Shown: positions 1 to 9,143, numbered from the stretch's first letter. The stretch: DNA of 53,556 nt from Alcanivoracaceae bacterium (GCA_016744455.1 JADGEI010000025.1:1-53556), one strand, 5' to 3'. Numbers and translations: made by a program. The notes: generated by a model from the sequence alone, not told the origin.

Positions 1-84
1 TTGACGATTTTTAAAGCTGGATTATTGAAAAAAAATCACTAATGGCTGAAAATGTCAAAATCACAATCGAGTTAAAAATTAGTT

Positions 85-741
85 ATGAATATGGCTCAAG
101 ATAATATTCTTTTATCACGGATACGAATTCCCTTTGACCCTTTAGATGGCTTTATGAATAAAGATGCATCAATTGCCTACATACAAGAAGATAATGGATC
201 AGAAATAGGAAGTTTTGATTTGATCAAAGGCAAATTAATTGAACAATCTAATGCTGGTCGTTTTTTCAAAAAAGCATTAATTCTATCGAGAAAATTATTG
301 GTAGTGGGTTTGCTGACAGATTACATCATATTCGATGTTATGCTCAAACATCTATATTCAACTAAAAGCATGATGCTCGATTATTCAGGCGAAAAACTAT
401 ACGTAATAAATGCAACAACACATGATATCTCTGTTTTTGATGCTAAAACACTTAAAAAATTGCAATCTAAAGGAACAGGTGGAAAAACATTTCTAATGAG
501 CCAGGGGTTAAACAAAGAAAGCCCTGTATTAATTATTGGAGAGAATCGAATTAGTTTGTTAGACAGTCAGGAAAACTCAATTATCTTAAAGCTAAATAAT
601 GCCAAACTTAAAGGGTTGGATAATGACAATGGTATTCTGTTTTATGAAATTGATAATATTATGTACACCTATAATATGTTTAAACAAAGGCAACTATTCA
701 CTATTGAAAATCAAAATATAATAGCAGTTTATAATAATTAA
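85..741 (+). CDS. Uncharacterised protein, possible beta-propeller-like repeat protein
   Basis: 218 residues, not recognised as a named family. The chain is rich in short beta-strand-like stretches with hydrophobic-Gly/Asp turns, for example an LYVINATTHDISVFDAKTL stretch near residues 105-123 that resembles a blade of a YVTN/WD-type propeller. There is no signal peptide or membrane segment, so a cytoplasmic location is likely. Starts at ATG 85 or ATG 91 are both possible and no Shine-Dalgarno site precedes either. Its stop codon is followed in the same frame by a remnant of a metZ-like gene, so it sits at a recombination scar and may be recently arrived or itself truncated. Function unknown. 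Confidence 0.6.
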   Translation: MNMAQDNILLSRIRIPFDPLDGFMNKDASIAYIQEDNGSEIGSFDLIKGKLIEQSNAGRFFKKALILSRKLLVVGLLTDYIIFDVMLKHLYSTKSMMLDYSGEKLYVINATTHDISVFDAKTLKKLQSKGTGGKTFLMSQGLNKESPVLIIGENRISLLDSQENSIILKLNNAKLKGLDNDNGILFYEIDNIMYTYNMFKQRQLFTIENQNIIAVYNN

Positions 742-768
742 GGTCTATGTATAATCCTTCAAAGATGT

Positions 769-972
769 GCTCTCTATCTCTCAGCAAACCTTGGTGATAC
801 GCGAACGATAGTTACACATCCAGCTTCATCAACTGATTCAAAACTTTCGAAAAGTGAACGGCTGGAAGTTAGTATCAACGATGACTTAATTCGCATCTCT
901 GTTGGCTTAGAACATGTGGATGACATTATCGAAGATTTAACTTTGGCCTTGAAGGCAGTGAAAGTGTTGTGA
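769..972 (+). pseudogene. metZ: 3' fragment of O-succinylhomoserine sulfhydrylase / Cys-Met metabolism PLP enzyme
   Basis: About 67 codons with no start of their own read ALYLSANLGDTRTIVTHPAS, then a segment ending with LIRISVGLEHVDDIIEDL. This is the C-terminal signature of MetZ/MetB-type PLP enzymes: a small-domain strand with the HPAS motif, then the LIRxSVGxExxDDxIxDL ending. The catalytic domain with the PLP lysine is absent. The fragment is in frame with the preceding ORF but separated from it by TAA at 739-741. The lack of internal stops suggests a recent deletion or insertion event. It ends 31 bases from the 3' end of the convergent WYL regulator gene. Confidence 0.75.
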
Positions 973-1003
973 TGGCGATAAATACTAGTAAAAATTTGAG
1001 TGA

Positions 1004-1960
1004 CTATGACAAATAGTTTTTCTGCATTCCATTAAGCGTGGATTTTAGTTTTTGCACTAAGGAGTCCGGACTTAAAACGGTGATGTTTTCGCCATAGCGT
1101 AAAATATCCATAACCAGTTCAATATCGTTATTGTAAGGTATTTCTAAAAACAATGAACCATCCTGCAAATAGCTAAGTTTTTGGTCTGAATGCCATTGCT
1201 CTTTGGCAACCCATTTACTGACCTTATTTGATATTTTTAAACGTGCTGTTTGTGTTGCTTCACCAGAAAATATGCCGTAAGAACCACTGAAATGATCTTT
1301 TAGCTGTTGGTGTTGAATTTCTATACACTTGTCAGAGAGAATCGTACAACTACTGATTTGCTCTAGGGCAAAGCTACGAATACCGTTGCGAAGATGGCAC
1401 CAGCTATCTAAATACCATGCATTTTTGTAATTGGTTAGCTTTAAGGGTGAAACTATACGAGTGCTACTGCTGTTGGTTGATCGTGCATCGTATTCAATCG
1501 ATATTCTATTACGGTCTTGTAACGCAGTAAAAACACTAGAAAATATTTTACGATCAGCTTTGCGGAATAGGGCATAAATGATTTGGATATTTTTTTTGTC
1601 TTTAATGCCATGTTCTTTAAGTAAATTGCTGATGTTGTCTAACAAGCGTGATAATGGCTCTTTAAGGAGCCCTGATTGAATGTCTTCTAATAAATGACTG
1701 GCCATTAATAAGGCTTCAATTTCATCTGATTGTAATCTTAAGCCAGGCAGTTCAAAACTGTCATTTTCTGCATAATAAAAGCCACCATTGTCGGTGTCGG
1801 TTTCAATTGGTGCGCCATAACCATCACGTAAGTCACTAATGGTGCGATAAACCGTAGCAATAGAACATTCCAAACGTTCAGCAATAGTTTCCTTACTGAT
1901 TGGAAATCGTGCAGCTTTGAGCATTTGGTTGAGTAAATAAATCTTGTCTTGTTTTTTCAT
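1004..1960 (-). CDS. YafY-family HTH-WYL domain transcriptional regulator
   Basis: 318 residues. Residues 1-60 form a winged HTH_11 (SKETIAERLECSIATVYRTI contains the recognition helix). Residues 140-215 are a WYL domain in which the AWYLDSW motif carries the name-giving triad, and the last 80 residues are a WCX extension. WYL proteins bind DNA and usually sense small ligands or nucleic acids. The gene is last in the leu operon, 27 bases after leuB, with no separate promoter seen. That position suggests co-regulation with leucine biosynthesis, but its target is unknown. No terminator is obvious downstream. Confidence 0.88.
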   Translation of the reverse strand: MKKQDKIYLLNQMLKAARFPISKETIAERLECSIATVYRTISDLRDGYGAPIETDTDNGGFYYAENDSFELPGLRLQSDEIEALLMASHLLEDIQSGLLKEPLSRLLDNISNLLKEHGIKDKKNIQIIYALFRKADRKIFSSVFTALQDRNRISIEYDARSTNSSSTRIVSPLKLTNYKNAWYLDSWCHLRNGIRSFALEQISSCTILSDKCIEIQHQQLKDHFSGSYGIFSGEATQTARLKISNKVSKWVAKEQWHSDQKLSYLQDGSLFLEIPYNNDIELVMDILRYGENITVLSPDSLVQKLKSTLNGMQKNYLS

Positions 1961-1987
1961 TTAATTTCCCTTGCGAGTTTGCAATAC

Positions 1988-3049
1988 TTAAAGCCGTTTT
2001 ATAAGCTCATCAGTAAACTCAATTGTCCCAACTTTAGTATCACCATTTTGAAAGATGTCTGTGGTTCTAAACCTGTCTTCTAACGTTTTAATTACCGCTT
2101 GTTCAATTTGTGTGGCTTGATTATCTAGGTCGAATGAATAACGTAGCATCATAGCTGCACTTAAGATTTGTGCTGTTGGGTTAGCAATGTTTTGGTTGGC
2201 AATGTCAGGTGCGGAGCCTCCAGATGGTTCGTAGAGTCCAAACCCATCAGGTGAAAAACTGGCCGATGGCATTAAACCTAATGAACCTGGCAAAGCACTC
2301 GCAGCATCAGAGATTATGTCGCCAAATAGATTGGCTGTGACTATGGTATCAAATTGCCCAGGGTTAAGGATGATTTGCATGGCACAGTTATCAACTAACA
2401 TGTGTTCCAACATTACTTCGGGATAGTGTTCAGCAACTTCATTGGCAATTGTTCGCCATAGCTTTGAAGTGTCTAATACATTGGCTTTGTCCACTGAGGT
2501 CAGTTTTTTATTTCTAGTCATAGCCGTTTGGAAACCTTTGTGTAAGGCTATCTTAATCTGATTCTCATCATAACGTGCTTCGTCAGTGGCAATGCGTAGT
2601 CCATTTTCTATAAATTGTTTATGCTCACCAAAATAGATGTCTCCCAATAATTCACGTATAATCATAATATCTACCCCTTGTTCGATTAATTCTGGTTTAA
2701 GAGGAGAAATATTTATTAATGATTTATACAAAGTTGATGGCCGAATATTAACATTTAAGTGTAATGCTTGACGTAATGCGAGTAACGAGTTAGCTTCACA
2801 TTTTTGCCACTTAGGTAAATGGGCATCGGCTATTGGGCCGCCAACTGATCCAAACAACACGGCATCAGAATTTTGACAAAGTTGAGCTGTTTGTTCAGGA
2901 AAATGTAACTGGTGTTTATCATAAGCCGCTCCACCGATTAAACCGTGTTCAGTTTTGAAGGATAAATTCAATCCGTCAAGTACACGTAGAGTTTGTGTCA
3001 TGACTTCTGGGCCGATTCCATCACCGGCTAGTATGGCTATTTTTTTCAT
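1988..3049 (-). CDS. leuB: 3-isopropylmalate dehydrogenase
   Basis: 353 residues, close to the usual 355-365. LeuB oxidises and decarboxylates 3-isopropylmalate to 2-oxoisocaproate with NAD+ in leucine synthesis. Visible signatures are the N-terminal ILAGDGIGPEV, the VREL-like IIRELLGDIYFGE loop that contacts the substrate isopropyl group, the ANLFGDIISDAASALPGSLG metal-binding Asp segment, and the GSAPDIANQNIANP NAD-binding loop. Its ATG overlaps the stop of the upstream GGDEF gene by four bases, implying translational coupling. The GGDEF gene separates it from leuD. Confidence 0.97.
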   Translation of the reverse strand: MKKIAILAGDGIGPEVMTQTLRVLDGLNLSFKTEHGLIGGAAYDKHQLHFPEQTAQLCQNSDAVLFGSVGGPIADAHLPKWQKCEANSLLALRQALHLNVNIRPSTLYKSLINISPLKPELIEQGVDIMIIRELLGDIYFGEHKQFIENGLRIATDEARYDENQIKIALHKGFQTAMTRNKKLTSVDKANVLDTSKLWRTIANEVAEHYPEVMLEHMLVDNCAMQIILNPGQFDTIVTANLFGDIISDAASALPGSLGLMPSASFSPDGFGLYEPSGGSAPDIANQNIANPTAQILSAAMMLRYSFDLDNQATQIEQAVIKTLEDRFRTTDIFQNGDTKVGTIEFTDELIKRL

Positions 3050-4929
3050 AGTGAGTATTTTATTTGGTTTCTGCCTTTTTCTTTTGCGATGTATAATAAA
3101 TCATCAGCGATTTTTATCATATCATCGATAGTGTTAAATGACAGTTGTTTTGTTTTATCGTAGAAACAAACGCCAGTTGATATTGAAACATTTAAATTGT
3201 CGATGTTTAATTTTATAGATAAGCTAGCAATATCAATTCGCAGTTTTTCTAACAGTTCTTTTACCTTATTGTCTGCCAAATTTGAAAAACAAACAATAAA
3301 TTCTTCGCCGCCAAAACGACCTGTAATAGATTCTTTTGGTAATAAACTTGAACAAATCAGCCCAACTTCTTTAAGGACCTTATCACCTTGTTGGTGGCCG
3401 AATATATCATTGATATTTTTAAATAAATCAAGATCAAACATTGCGATTGCAAAATTTGTTCTTTTTGTTTTATTTTGATCAAAAAGAGCAGTCAGTAATT
3501 CAAGTGATTTTGAACGGGTATAAACGCCGGTTAAACTGTCAATATTGGCTAATTTTTCAAAGTAATTTTTATTTTTACGAAACCAATAAGCATAAATTAG
3601 CAAAACAACAGAAACCAAGATTAAAAAGAATAATTTGTATTTCAAATTTTTGTTATTTCGTGCTTGTAAAATAATTTTTATTTCATTAATTTCATTATTT
3701 TTAGTCAATATCTGATTTTGTTGATCTTTGGCTTCAAGCTCGTATTTGGTTCTTAGTTTGTGTAATTGTTGAGTGCTTTGTTTTGACAAATGTTTTTTCT
3801 CTTTTAGCATTACATTCCAAAGCTTATTATAGGCTTTTTCATACTCTTGTTTGTGTGCCATAACATTTGAAACTTGTTTCAAAAGGGAAATGTATTGAAG
3901 GGGTTGTCTTTTTTCATCAATAAATTTAATGGCTTCTTCTGTATAATATTCAGCCATTTTTGGGTTGTTTTGTTTGATGGCTAATCGGCTCAAGATTATA
4001 TGTATATCAAATTGCATCAAATGATTATTAGAATTTTTAAATTCAACCAAGGATTTTTCAATTAACTCTTGTGCTTTGGAAAAATTTTCATTTTTCATTT
4101 CTAAACCAGCTAATTCTTTCCAAGCATATGCCGCACCTTGTTTGTCGTTAATTTCAACAGAAACATCTGCGGATTCTTGCAGTTCCTTGAATGCTAAATC
4201 ATTTTTACCAGTTATGCCGTGAGCTCGGCCAAGCCCATATAATGCAATGCTTAATTCAACCCAGTTGTTTTTTGCTCTGTGATAATCAGCAGCTTGCTGG
4301 TAATAGGGAATCGATAAATCATCTTCTTTTCGATACTCATAAACCAAAGCTATAATTCCTGCTATTTCCGCCGGTGCTGTGTTATTGGATTGATTGGCTA
4401 ATTGATAAGATTGATGCAATGTATCAAGAGCCGAAATGTATTCACCTAAACTGATTAATAGATAACCATAGACAATTTGAGCATCTATAGTTAACTCTAA
4501 ATCATGAGTGCTTTCAGCCCATTTTAATGCTGAAATACTGGTACTCAAGCCTTTATTGGGTTGTCCGGCACTATCAAATGATATAGATAAAGCTAATTGC
4601 AGTTTATGGAATAACCAAGGCTCTTTCTCAAAAGTCACATATTTTAAACCGGTTTTAGCATGAGATATGGCTAATTCAGAGTAAATCAGTGTGTTATAAA
4701 CCGAGCTTAATAATAAATGGTGTTGTGCTAGAATATTTTCATCTTCTTTATCGCTGGGAATGTTGGCTTTTAAATAGCTTAATACGGCATCAGGATTTGA
4801 TTGAGTTTTAAAATTTAGGTTTTTATAAACATCATCCATTTCAGTGACCCACTGTTTAGCATAAACATTTTGGCTCATGCTTATAAACACTAGAACTGTC
4901 ATTGGTATTAGATAGAAGTTTTTACTCAT
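3046..4929 (-). CDS. TPR-sensor GGDEF diguanylate cyclase
   Basis: 627 residues. A signal peptide covers residues 1-25 (ending VYA), and a predicted periplasmic region of TPR-like helical repeats runs to about 400. A coiled coil leads to one membrane segment near 430-450 (LFFLILVSVVLLIYAYWF), then a cytoplasmic GGDEF domain. The active site reads GGEEF at 540-544, so it should make c-di-GMP from two GTP. At the place of the allosteric I-site the sequence is PKES, not RxxD, so product inhibition is unlikely. The gene lies between leuD and leuB and overlaps leuB by four bases, an odd location that would tie its expression to leucine demand. The input signal is unknown. Confidence 0.9.
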   Translation of the reverse strand: MSKNFYLIPMTVLVFISMSQNVYAKQWVTEMDDVYKNLNFKTQSNPDAVLSYLKANIPSDKEDENILAQHHLLLSSVYNTLIYSELAISHAKTGLKYVTFEKEPWLFHKLQLALSISFDSAGQPNKGLSTSISALKWAESTHDLELTIDAQIVYGYLLISLGEYISALDTLHQSYQLANQSNNTAPAEIAGIIALVYEYRKEDDLSIPYYQQAADYHRAKNNWVELSIALYGLGRAHGITGKNDLAFKELQESADVSVEINDKQGAAYAWKELAGLEMKNENFSKAQELIEKSLVEFKNSNNHLMQFDIHIILSRLAIKQNNPKMAEYYTEEAIKFIDEKRQPLQYISLLKQVSNVMAHKQEYEKAYNKLWNVMLKEKKHLSKQSTQQLHKLRTKYELEAKDQQNQILTKNNEINEIKIILQARNNKNLKYKLFFLILVSVVLLIYAYWFRKNKNYFEKLANIDSLTGVYTRSKSLELLTALFDQNKTKRTNFAIAMFDLDLFKNINDIFGHQQGDKVLKEVGLICSSLLPKESITGRFGGEEFIVCFSNLADNKVKELLEKLRIDIASLSIKLNIDNLNVSISTGVCFYDKTKQLSFNTIDDMIKIADDLLYIAKEKGRNQIKYSL

Positions 4930-4972
4930 GTTTTGACTTTATTACAATAAGTAAATTTTACAACAATTCCCT

Positions 4973-5560
4973 TCAAGAGTTCAAAAATATAGTCTTGTTT
5001 TCTTGTTGTTTTTTATAAGAAGAAATCAAGTTAATATTTGACATTAAATAATCAAGCTCGTCTAAGCCATTGATTAAACAATGTTTAAAGAATGTTTCTA
5101 TATGGAATGCACTATTAATCTCATGGGTTTTTAAGATTTGACTTTCTATATCAATATTTATAATCAACTCATCTGATTCTGCTTGTTGCATTAATTTAGC
5201 AATAGTCTCTTTATTTTGTTTGATGAGCAACAAACCATTTTTTTTGGCATTATTGGTGAATATATCAGCAAATGATTCAGCGATAATGGCTTGAATTCCA
5301 AGTTCTTTAATTGCCCATACCGCATGCTCTCGAGATGATCCACAACCAAAATTACTACCAGTTATAAGTATTGGCGCACCTTGGTATTTGTTTTGATTTA
5401 AAACAAAATCAGGATCAGTTTTCAATCGGGTGAATGCATGTTTTCCATAGCCTTTTTGGGATGTGGAGGTTAAATATTGAGCAGGGATAATAATGTCTGT
5501 ATCAATGTCAGTCATATTCATGGGTATAGCCATTCCATTTATTTGTTTTATTGTATTCAT
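4973..5560 (-). CDS. leuD: 3-isopropylmalate dehydratase small subunit
   Basis: 195 residues, slightly short of the 200-residue norm. It pairs with LeuC to isomerise 2-isopropylmalate to 3-isopropylmalate. Family signatures are DIDTDIIIPAQYL near the start and the swivel-domain GSNFGCGSSREHAVWAI motif at about 68-84, which contributes substrate-binding serine and arginine. Its start overlaps the end of leuC by four bases, as expected for subunits made in equal amounts. A 43-base gap follows before the GGDEF gene. Confidence 0.97.
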   Translation of the reverse strand: MNTIKQINGMAIPMNMTDIDTDIIIPAQYLTSTSQKGYGKHAFTRLKTDPDFVLNQNKYQGAPILITGSNFGCGSSREHAVWAIKELGIQAIIAESFADIFTNNAKKNGLLLIKQNKETIAKLMQQAESDELIINIDIESQILKTHEINSAFHIETFFKHCLINGLDELDYLMSNINLISSYKKQQENKTIFLNS

Positions 5561-6954
5561 AACACTTCTCCAGTTTTATTGAAATAATTTATAGGGGACA
5601 CTATTTTGCCTGCAATAGCACTTGCGGCTACGGTGGCAGGAGAGGCCAGATGTGTGATACTTCCTGTGCCTTGTCTGCCGACAAAATTACGGTTGGTTGA
5701 TGAAATACAGCGAGAACCTTCAGGAACTTTGTCATCATTCATTCCTAAACACATGGAACAACCTGGCATACGGAATTCAGCTCCTGAAGCATTAATAATG
5801 TCTATTAACCCTTCACTTTCTGCTTGTGCCATCACTTGTTCAGATCCAGGTACTACATAAAAGGTAATATGTTCAGCTACTTGTCGATTTTTTAGTATAG
5901 CTGCAGTAATGCGCATGTCTTCAATACGTCCATTGGTACAAGAACCAACAAAAGCCCAGTCTAAATGTGTATTTTTTATGGGTTGATTAATGGATAATTT
6001 GACGTAATCTAAGGCATTATTCGACATGTCATCTTGGTTATTTGGAATGGCTTGATCAATTTCAATCGCTTGTTGTGGGTTTGTTCCCCAGGAGACCATA
6101 GGTTCTAAATTGTTAATATTGATATTAATTGTTTTATCATAACTACATCCTTCTTCACTTTTTAAGCTTTCCCAGTAGGTAACGGCTTTATCCCATTGTT
6201 TCTTTGGTGCGTATTTTCGCCCTTTAATATAGCCATAGGTTGTTTTGTCTGGAGCACATAAACCGGCAACTGCTCCGCATTCTATGCTCATATTGCATAA
6301 TGTCATGCGTGATTCCATACTCATGGATTCTACTGCATCACCTGTGTATTCAATAATGTGGCCATTTGCACCACCAATTCCAATTTCAGCAATAAGTTTC
6401 ATTATGGCATCTTTGGCAGAAACCCCAGGTTGGAATTTGCCATTAAAATCAACTTGCATGGTTTTAGGTTTGTCCATTAATAAACAACCGCTGGCAAATA
6501 CATGTCCAACAGTCGATGTACCAATACCAAAAGCAATGGCACCAAATGCACCGTGAGTAGCTGTATGTGAATCACCGCAAACGATGGTCATTCCTGGTTG
6601 CGTAATACCTAGTTCTGGGCCAACAACGTGCACAATACCTTGGTGAGATGAATCCATATCATAAAAAGGAACATTGAATTCTTTAGTGTTATCACGTAAT
6701 TTTTGCACTTGTGCTTTAGCAGACTCATCGAATATTTCATGACGATTTTTACGTGTAGGGATACTATGGTCAACTGTTGCTAATAAGCTTTGTGTATCAT
6801 AAACACTTAGCCCCTTGTTGCGTAATGTATCAAAAGCTTGTGCAGAAGTCACTTCATGTAAAAGACAAAAATCAATGGCCAATATGGCTGGATGACCTTG
6901 TGTTTTTTTTACAATGTGGGATTCCCACACTTTATCTATTATATTTTTATTCAT
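5557..6954 (-). CDS. leuC: 3-isopropylmalate dehydratase large subunit
   Basis: 465 residues, the standard length. An aconitase-family catalytic subunit carrying a [4Fe-4S] cluster. The cluster cysteines are visible in VGSCTNGR (about 336-343) and in the MPGCSMCLGMN motif (about 394-404). DHSIPT and GDSHTATHGAFGAIAFGIG are substrate-site motifs. With LeuD it forms the isopropylmalate isomerase. The gene overlaps the upstream osmC-like gene by eight bases and leuD by four, so the block is translated as one coupled unit. Confidence 0.97.
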   Translation of the reverse strand: MNKNIIDKVWESHIVKKTQGHPAILAIDFCLLHEVTSAQAFDTLRNKGLSVYDTQSLLATVDHSIPTRKNRHEIFDESAKAQVQKLRDNTKEFNVPFYDMDSSHQGIVHVVGPELGITQPGMTIVCGDSHTATHGAFGAIAFGIGTSTVGHVFASGCLLMDKPKTMQVDFNGKFQPGVSAKDAIMKLIAEIGIGGANGHIIEYTGDAVESMSMESRMTLCNMSIECGAVAGLCAPDKTTYGYIKGRKYAPKKQWDKAVTYWESLKSEEGCSYDKTINININNLEPMVSWGTNPQQAIEIDQAIPNNQDDMSNNALDYVKLSINQPIKNTHLDWAFVGSCTNGRIEDMRITAAILKNRQVAEHITFYVVPGSEQVMAQAESEGLIDIINASGAEFRMPGCSMCLGMNDDKVPEGSRCISSTNRNFVGRQGTGSITHLASPATVAASAIAGKIVSPINYFNKTGEVL

Positions 6955-7420
6955 TGTAATTGGGTTTTATGTGAATTTTTGTTTTAACTGAGTTAGCAAT
7001 AAAACAGTGCTTATGTGCGTTATGATGTATTTTGTCAATTTGTGCTGATGTTGGTTTTTTGTCACCAGAAAATACTATTTTCGGGCATAGGGTTACATCA
7101 GTCATTGCCATTTGTTTTTCTTTATTTATTTGCATGATTCCTGTGGCATTGTCACAATAACTATCGATTGTGTATTTTTTTGTTGCAGCAAAAGATAAGA
7201 AAAACAACATATGACAACTGGCTAAAGAAGCAATAAAAGCTTCCTCTGGATCGACATTTGCAGAAACAGAATAGGGCAAAGGAACCACTAGTGGTGAGGA
7301 AGAGGCAGGAATAATTTCCCCGCCATCAAACTCCCAATTGTGTGCACGAGAATACTTGTTGTCACTAAATATTTCGTTGCTCTGACGTTGCCATTTTATG
7401 GTTGCGAAATAGTTTGACAT
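6947..7420 (-). CDS. OsmC/Ohr-family protein
   Basis: 157 residues. OsmC-fold proteins are small homodimeric thiol peroxidases that reduce organic hydroperoxides using two cysteines. Here the family pattern appears as DPEEAFIASLASCHMLFFL, with the first (peroxidatic) cysteine in the SLASCHM helix, and a second cysteine in HNAHKHCFIANSV. It lies one base after leuA and overlaps leuC by eight bases, so it is firmly inside the leu operon. One possible role is protecting the oxygen-sensitive LeuC iron-sulfur cluster or removing oxidants; this is inference from position. Confidence 0.88.
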   Translation of the reverse strand: MSNYFATIKWQRQSNEIFSDNKYSRAHNWEFDGGEIIPASSSPLVVPLPYSVSANVDPEEAFIASLASCHMLFFLSFAATKKYTIDSYCDNATGIMQINKEKQMAMTDVTLCPKIVFSGDKKPTSAQIDKIHHNAHKHCFIANSVKTKIHIKPNYNE

Positions 7421-7421
7421 A

Positions 7422-9041
7422 TTAACTCGCTATTTTATGTGCTTGTATGGAAAAGTTTTTATGCACAACTGTCCGATTAACTGCATTGACTAAAGCTTTA
7501 AGTGCCGATACTTCAATATCTATGTCTTCGCCTAATCCTGTATACAAGTCATTGGAGTAGGAAATACTGATTGATGAAACACTCAGTGCTTCTTCACCTT
7601 TGTCTTTAGATTGTGAGCGAAAAGACTCAATACTAATTGGAGCAAGGTATTCTTCTAAAGCATGATGCAATGCGGTGAGAGCCGTTCCACCGATTTTACT
7701 AACAGCGTTGATGGTTTTTTCTTCTCCGTTAAAAGTGCCATCTATATTAATTTCTGTAACTTCAGCACGTTTACGGTACTTATATGTTTTGATTTTTATA
7801 GGCGCTCGGTATGCAAAATAGGCTTGCATAAATTCAGGGTCAGTTAACCCTTTTCGTCGATTAGAAAAATAATCTTTGATAAATTGCGTTAGTGTGATTT
7901 TTTCATTGTTGTCGCAGACATAGCCGTGTTCTTGAATAATCGATTGTGCATGGTTGCTGCCGCTTAATGGGCCAAAGATAAAGGTGATTTCTTTGCCCAC
8001 ATCTTTGGGGTCAAAAGGTTGATAGGCTTGTGGGTTTTTTAAAATTGCATTGGTGTGCCCTCCTGATGAATGACGTGCTGCATTTTCGCCACTAATTGGC
8101 CAATGCGCTTGCCTCGGTAACATATGAGTAGCGACGAAATCAGAGATATCTTTTATGCCATGTGTTTTGGTAGTGGTATGGTAATTTTGATTGGTGCTGT
8201 TATTCATGCCAAAGGCTTTTAAGTACATTATGCATTGTTCTAATGACACATTTCCTGCTCGTTCACCAATGCCATTGAAACAACCCTCAATTTGAGTGAC
8301 AGGCCCATCAAATATAGACTGCATAGTATTAGTTAAGGCTAAACCGTAATCGTTATGGCAATGAGCTGACCAAATAATGTTTTTATCTGGGTAACGCTGA
8401 GACATTATATCAGCATGTCGTTTCATCTTGTTGACAAAAAAATCATCGCCTTGCAAATAACAAGCTCCGCCTATGGTATCAGGGCAATTGATAATAGTTG
8501 CACCAGCCTTGATTGCTGTATCAATGACACCGGTAACAAAATCAAAGCTATCGCCCATGCGTGAATATCCTTCAGGCGAAAACTCAACTTCGCATCCTGC
8601 ATCAATTGACATGGTGATGTATTTGTATAAATCTTTATGAATTTTTTCGTGATTGTCAGCGTAACTACCCAAAGAGGCTTTCATCAATTCCGGGTCAACT
8701 GGTACATAAACATGAAGACGTGCACGACCCGATGGAATTAAGCTTTTCAATGATTCGATGGTTGTAATGATTTGTTCTTCTCGCATTTGGCATAAAGCCG
8801 CTACTTTTGGTGAAGACTTCATTTGTGCATACATTTGGGCGATGCTTTTGACTATTTTGAAATCTTCAGCACTTGCCGCTGGAAATCCTGCTTCTAAAAT
8901 ATCAATTTGAACATTGGCTGCTAATCGCGCATAGTCGAGGTTTTCTTCAAAGTTCATTCCTGCACCCGGGCATTGCTGGCCATCACGCAATGTAGTGTCG
9001 AAAATATGTACGTGTTTACTGGTTTTATTTGTTGTTGTCAT
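7422..9041 (-). CDS. leuA: 2-isopropylmalate synthase
   Basis: 539 residues. It condenses acetyl-CoA with 2-oxoisovalerate, the first committed step to leucine. The HMGL-like TIM barrel opens with FDTTLRDGQQCPGAGM, and the metal-binding SAHCHNDYGLALTNTMQ follows at about 224-240, then the GxGERAGN motif. The C-terminal region from about 400 is the LeuA allosteric domain that normally binds leucine. It heads the operon after the leader peptide. The Shine-Dalgarno-like AAGAG six bases before ATG is complementary to the leader's leucine codons (see the leader RNA entry). Citramalate synthase is less likely given the full leuABCD set. Confidence 0.96.
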   Translation of the reverse strand: MTTTNKTSKHVHIFDTTLRDGQQCPGAGMNFEENLDYARLAANVQIDILEAGFPAASAEDFKIVKSIAQMYAQMKSSPKVAALCQMREEQIITTIESLKSLIPSGRARLHVYVPVDPELMKASLGSYADNHEKIHKDLYKYITMSIDAGCEVEFSPEGYSRMGDSFDFVTGVIDTAIKAGATIINCPDTIGGACYLQGDDFFVNKMKRHADIMSQRYPDKNIIWSAHCHNDYGLALTNTMQSIFDGPVTQIEGCFNGIGERAGNVSLEQCIMYLKAFGMNNSTNQNYHTTTKTHGIKDISDFVATHMLPRQAHWPISGENAARHSSGGHTNAILKNPQAYQPFDPKDVGKEITFIFGPLSGSNHAQSIIQEHGYVCDNNEKITLTQFIKDYFSNRRKGLTDPEFMQAYFAYRAPIKIKTYKYRKRAEVTEINIDGTFNGEEKTINAVSKIGGTALTALHHALEEYLAPISIESFRSQSKDKGEEALSVSSISISYSNDLYTGLGEDIDIEVSALKALVNAVNRTVVHKNFSIQAHKIAS

Positions 9042-9047
9042 GTGTTG

Positions 9048-9143
9048 CTCTTACGTGATTTATCAGAATATGGGGTTACCTGTTTGTCCTGAGGTAATCA
9101 GGTGAACGCAGTTTTCAATAAACTGCTAGATAAGTCGTAAGAG
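9048..9143 (-). promoter_or_regulatory. leuA leader RNA: long-range pairing that can hide the leuA ribosome-binding site
   Basis: In the transcript, CUCUUACG (9143-9136), lying in the CTC-TTA-CG part of the leader peptide's leucine run, is the exact complement of CGUAAGAG (9055-9048), which contains the leuA Shine-Dalgarno region. Between them are two local hairpins: CAGTTT/AAACTG (9125-9109, loop ATTGA) and GTTcACCTG/CAGGTAAC (9107-9075). No U-tract follows either hairpin, so a classic transcription terminator is not evident. A ribosome stalled on scarce Leu codons would break the pairing and free the leuA start. The complementarity is seen; the mechanism is inferred. Confidence 0.6.

Noticed and set aside
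1-42. Open stretch encoding LTIFKAGLLKKNH then stop at the window edge
   Set aside because: Only 13 residues and no family match; it could be the end of an upstream gene but cannot be supported.
7422-9041. Citramalate synthase instead of LeuA
   Set aside because: It heads a complete leuACDB operon behind a leucine-coding leader.
9075-9107. Hairpin before leuA as a rho-independent attenuator
   Set aside because: No U-tract follows the stem; the sequence fits a spacer structure in a translational mechanism better.
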